Positions 40,051-40,598 of a stretch of DNA of 40,598 bases are shown in pieces (position 1 is the first letter of the stretch; the number at the start of each line of letters is the position of its first letter). The notes under the pieces are model-generated. The model worked only from the letters and a program-made list of their open reading frames with translations, made no database searches and was not told the DNA's origin. The DNA is taken from NCBI GenBank assembly GCA_964499985.1, contig CAZCMX010000017.1, positions 1 through 40,598 on the forward strand. Reading direction: 5' to 3'. The position numbers were made by a program, and so were the translations under genes. This DNA comes from UBA5734 sp964499985 (lineage in GTDB: Bacteria > Bacillota > Clostridia > Saccharofermentanales > UBA5734).

Positions 40051-40598
40051 TTACAGGCTGCCGTCTTTGCCGGCCATGAAACGGACGAGGTCGACGACGC
40101 GGTTGGAATAGCCCCATTCGTTATCGTACCAGGAGACAACCTTGAAGAAGCGCTTCTCGCCCTTGAGGTTGTTCTGCAGGGTAGCCAGGGAGTCATAGAT
40201 CGAAGAACGGTTGTCATGGATGAAGTCGGTGGAGACGAGTTCTTCATCGGTATAGCCGAGGATGTCCTTCATGTAGGTCTTGGAGGCTTCCTTGAGCTTG
40301 GCATCGATCTCTTCGATGGAGGTGTCGCGGGCAGCGGTGAAGGTCAGGTCGACGACCGAGACGGTCGGGGTCGGGATACGGAAGGACATGCCGGTCATCT
40401 TGCCTTTGACCTGGGGCAGGACCTCGCCGACGGCCTTGGCCGCACCGGTGGTGGAGGGGATGATATTGATCGCCGCAGCACGGCCGCCGCGCCAGTCTTT
40501 CTTGGACGGGCCGTCAACAACCTTCTGGGTGGCGGTATAGGAATGGATGGTGGTCATCAGGCCCTGCTCGACGCCGATGCCTTCCTTGAGGATGACAT
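40051..40598 (-). CDS. gap: Glyceraldehyde-3-phosphate dehydrogenase, C-terminal part
   Basis: The last 182 codons of a type I GAPDH are present; the N-terminal NAD-binding part lies beyond the window. Visible are MTTIHSYTATQKVVDGP (the substrate-binding His-Ser-Tyr-Thr), RGGRAAAINIIPSTTGAAKA, GMSFRIPTPTVSVVDL and VVSWYDNEWGYSNRVVDLV. A short insertion after SSIYDS (ATLQNNLKGEKRF) is shared by many clostridial GAPDH proteins as I recall them. The enzyme makes 1,3-bisphosphoglycerate in glycolysis. A strong terminator follows directly. Confidence 0.97.
   Translation of the reverse strand, partial: VILKEGIGVEQGLMTTIHSYTATQKVVDGPSKKDWRGGRAAAINIIPSTTGAAKAVGEVLPQVKGKMTGMSFRIPTPTVSVVDLTFTAARDTSIEEIDAKLKEASKTYMKDILGYTDEELVSTDFIHDNRSSIYDSLATLQNNLKGEKRFFKVVSWYDNEWGYSNRVVDLVRFMAGKDGSL

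Noticed and set aside
40051..40300. Unusual insertion in GAPDH
   Set aside because: The ATLQNNLKGEKRF segment is, as I recall, common in clostridial GAPDH proteins, so it is not new.

Overview
The window looks like a contig or scaffold from a low-oxygen, Gram-positive-type member of the Firmicutes, probably Clostridia; this is an inference, since no 16S rRNA gene is present. Supporting signs are a reverse rubrerythrin, a T-box leader, an OhrR/MerR style of regulation, separate SecD and SecF, a long-form HPF, GtrA and polyprenyl-sugar transferase genes, and a cohesin/dockerin pair. Two runs of exactly 100 N mark scaffold joins, as in metagenome assemblies. The DNA is fairly GC-rich, with AT-rich promoters.

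Region by region. 1-520: edge fragment of a ParB-like gene fused in frame to what looks like the tail of a mobile-element replisome organiser. 600-1730: peroxide-defence operon (glutathione peroxidase plus OhrR) with tandem palindromic operators. 1754-4450: PPK2 polyphosphate kinase, a DUF362 ferredoxin protein and its MerR regulator, with a textbook 19-bp-spacer MerR promoter. 4500-7684: DUF1801 protein, a frameshifted methyltransferase, and a convergent two-gene radical-SAM DNA-repair cassette. 7760-12609: sugar ABC importer (lipoprotein, two permeases, and a second, membrane-anchored binding protein) without an ATPase. 12831-13499: reverse rubrerythrin. 13508-17309: SecD/SecF and an SH3/NlpC-P60 cell-wall peptidase. 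17448-19351: tryptophan T-box and TrpB2. 19412-22587: HD-GYP protein and release factor 3. 22617-32877: a long minus-strand series: sugar transferase, dockerin-bearing glucosaminidase, membrane-anchored cohesin protein, GtrA, FolC, TPR membrane protein, ThrC. 32932-35872: DUF362, dGTPase and YfbR nucleotidase. 36011-40598: PcrA helicase, HPF, cytidine deaminase and the C-terminal part of GAPDH.

The most unusual unit is the tightly packed gene pair at 27466-31325. A secreted peptidoglycan hydrolase ends in a two-repeat type I dockerin, and the next gene, 11 bp downstream, encodes a single-pass membrane protein with a cohesin-like ectodomain. This suggests a small two-protein cohesin-dockerin system that tethers an autolysin to the cell membrane, rather than a cellulosome. 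Other points of note are a radical-SAM repair protein carrying a sliding-clamp-like QLSLF motif, the MerR promoter driving a DUF362 ferredoxin gene, the ParB/replisome-organiser chimera, and a 100-N gap whose flanks repeat the same 12 bases.
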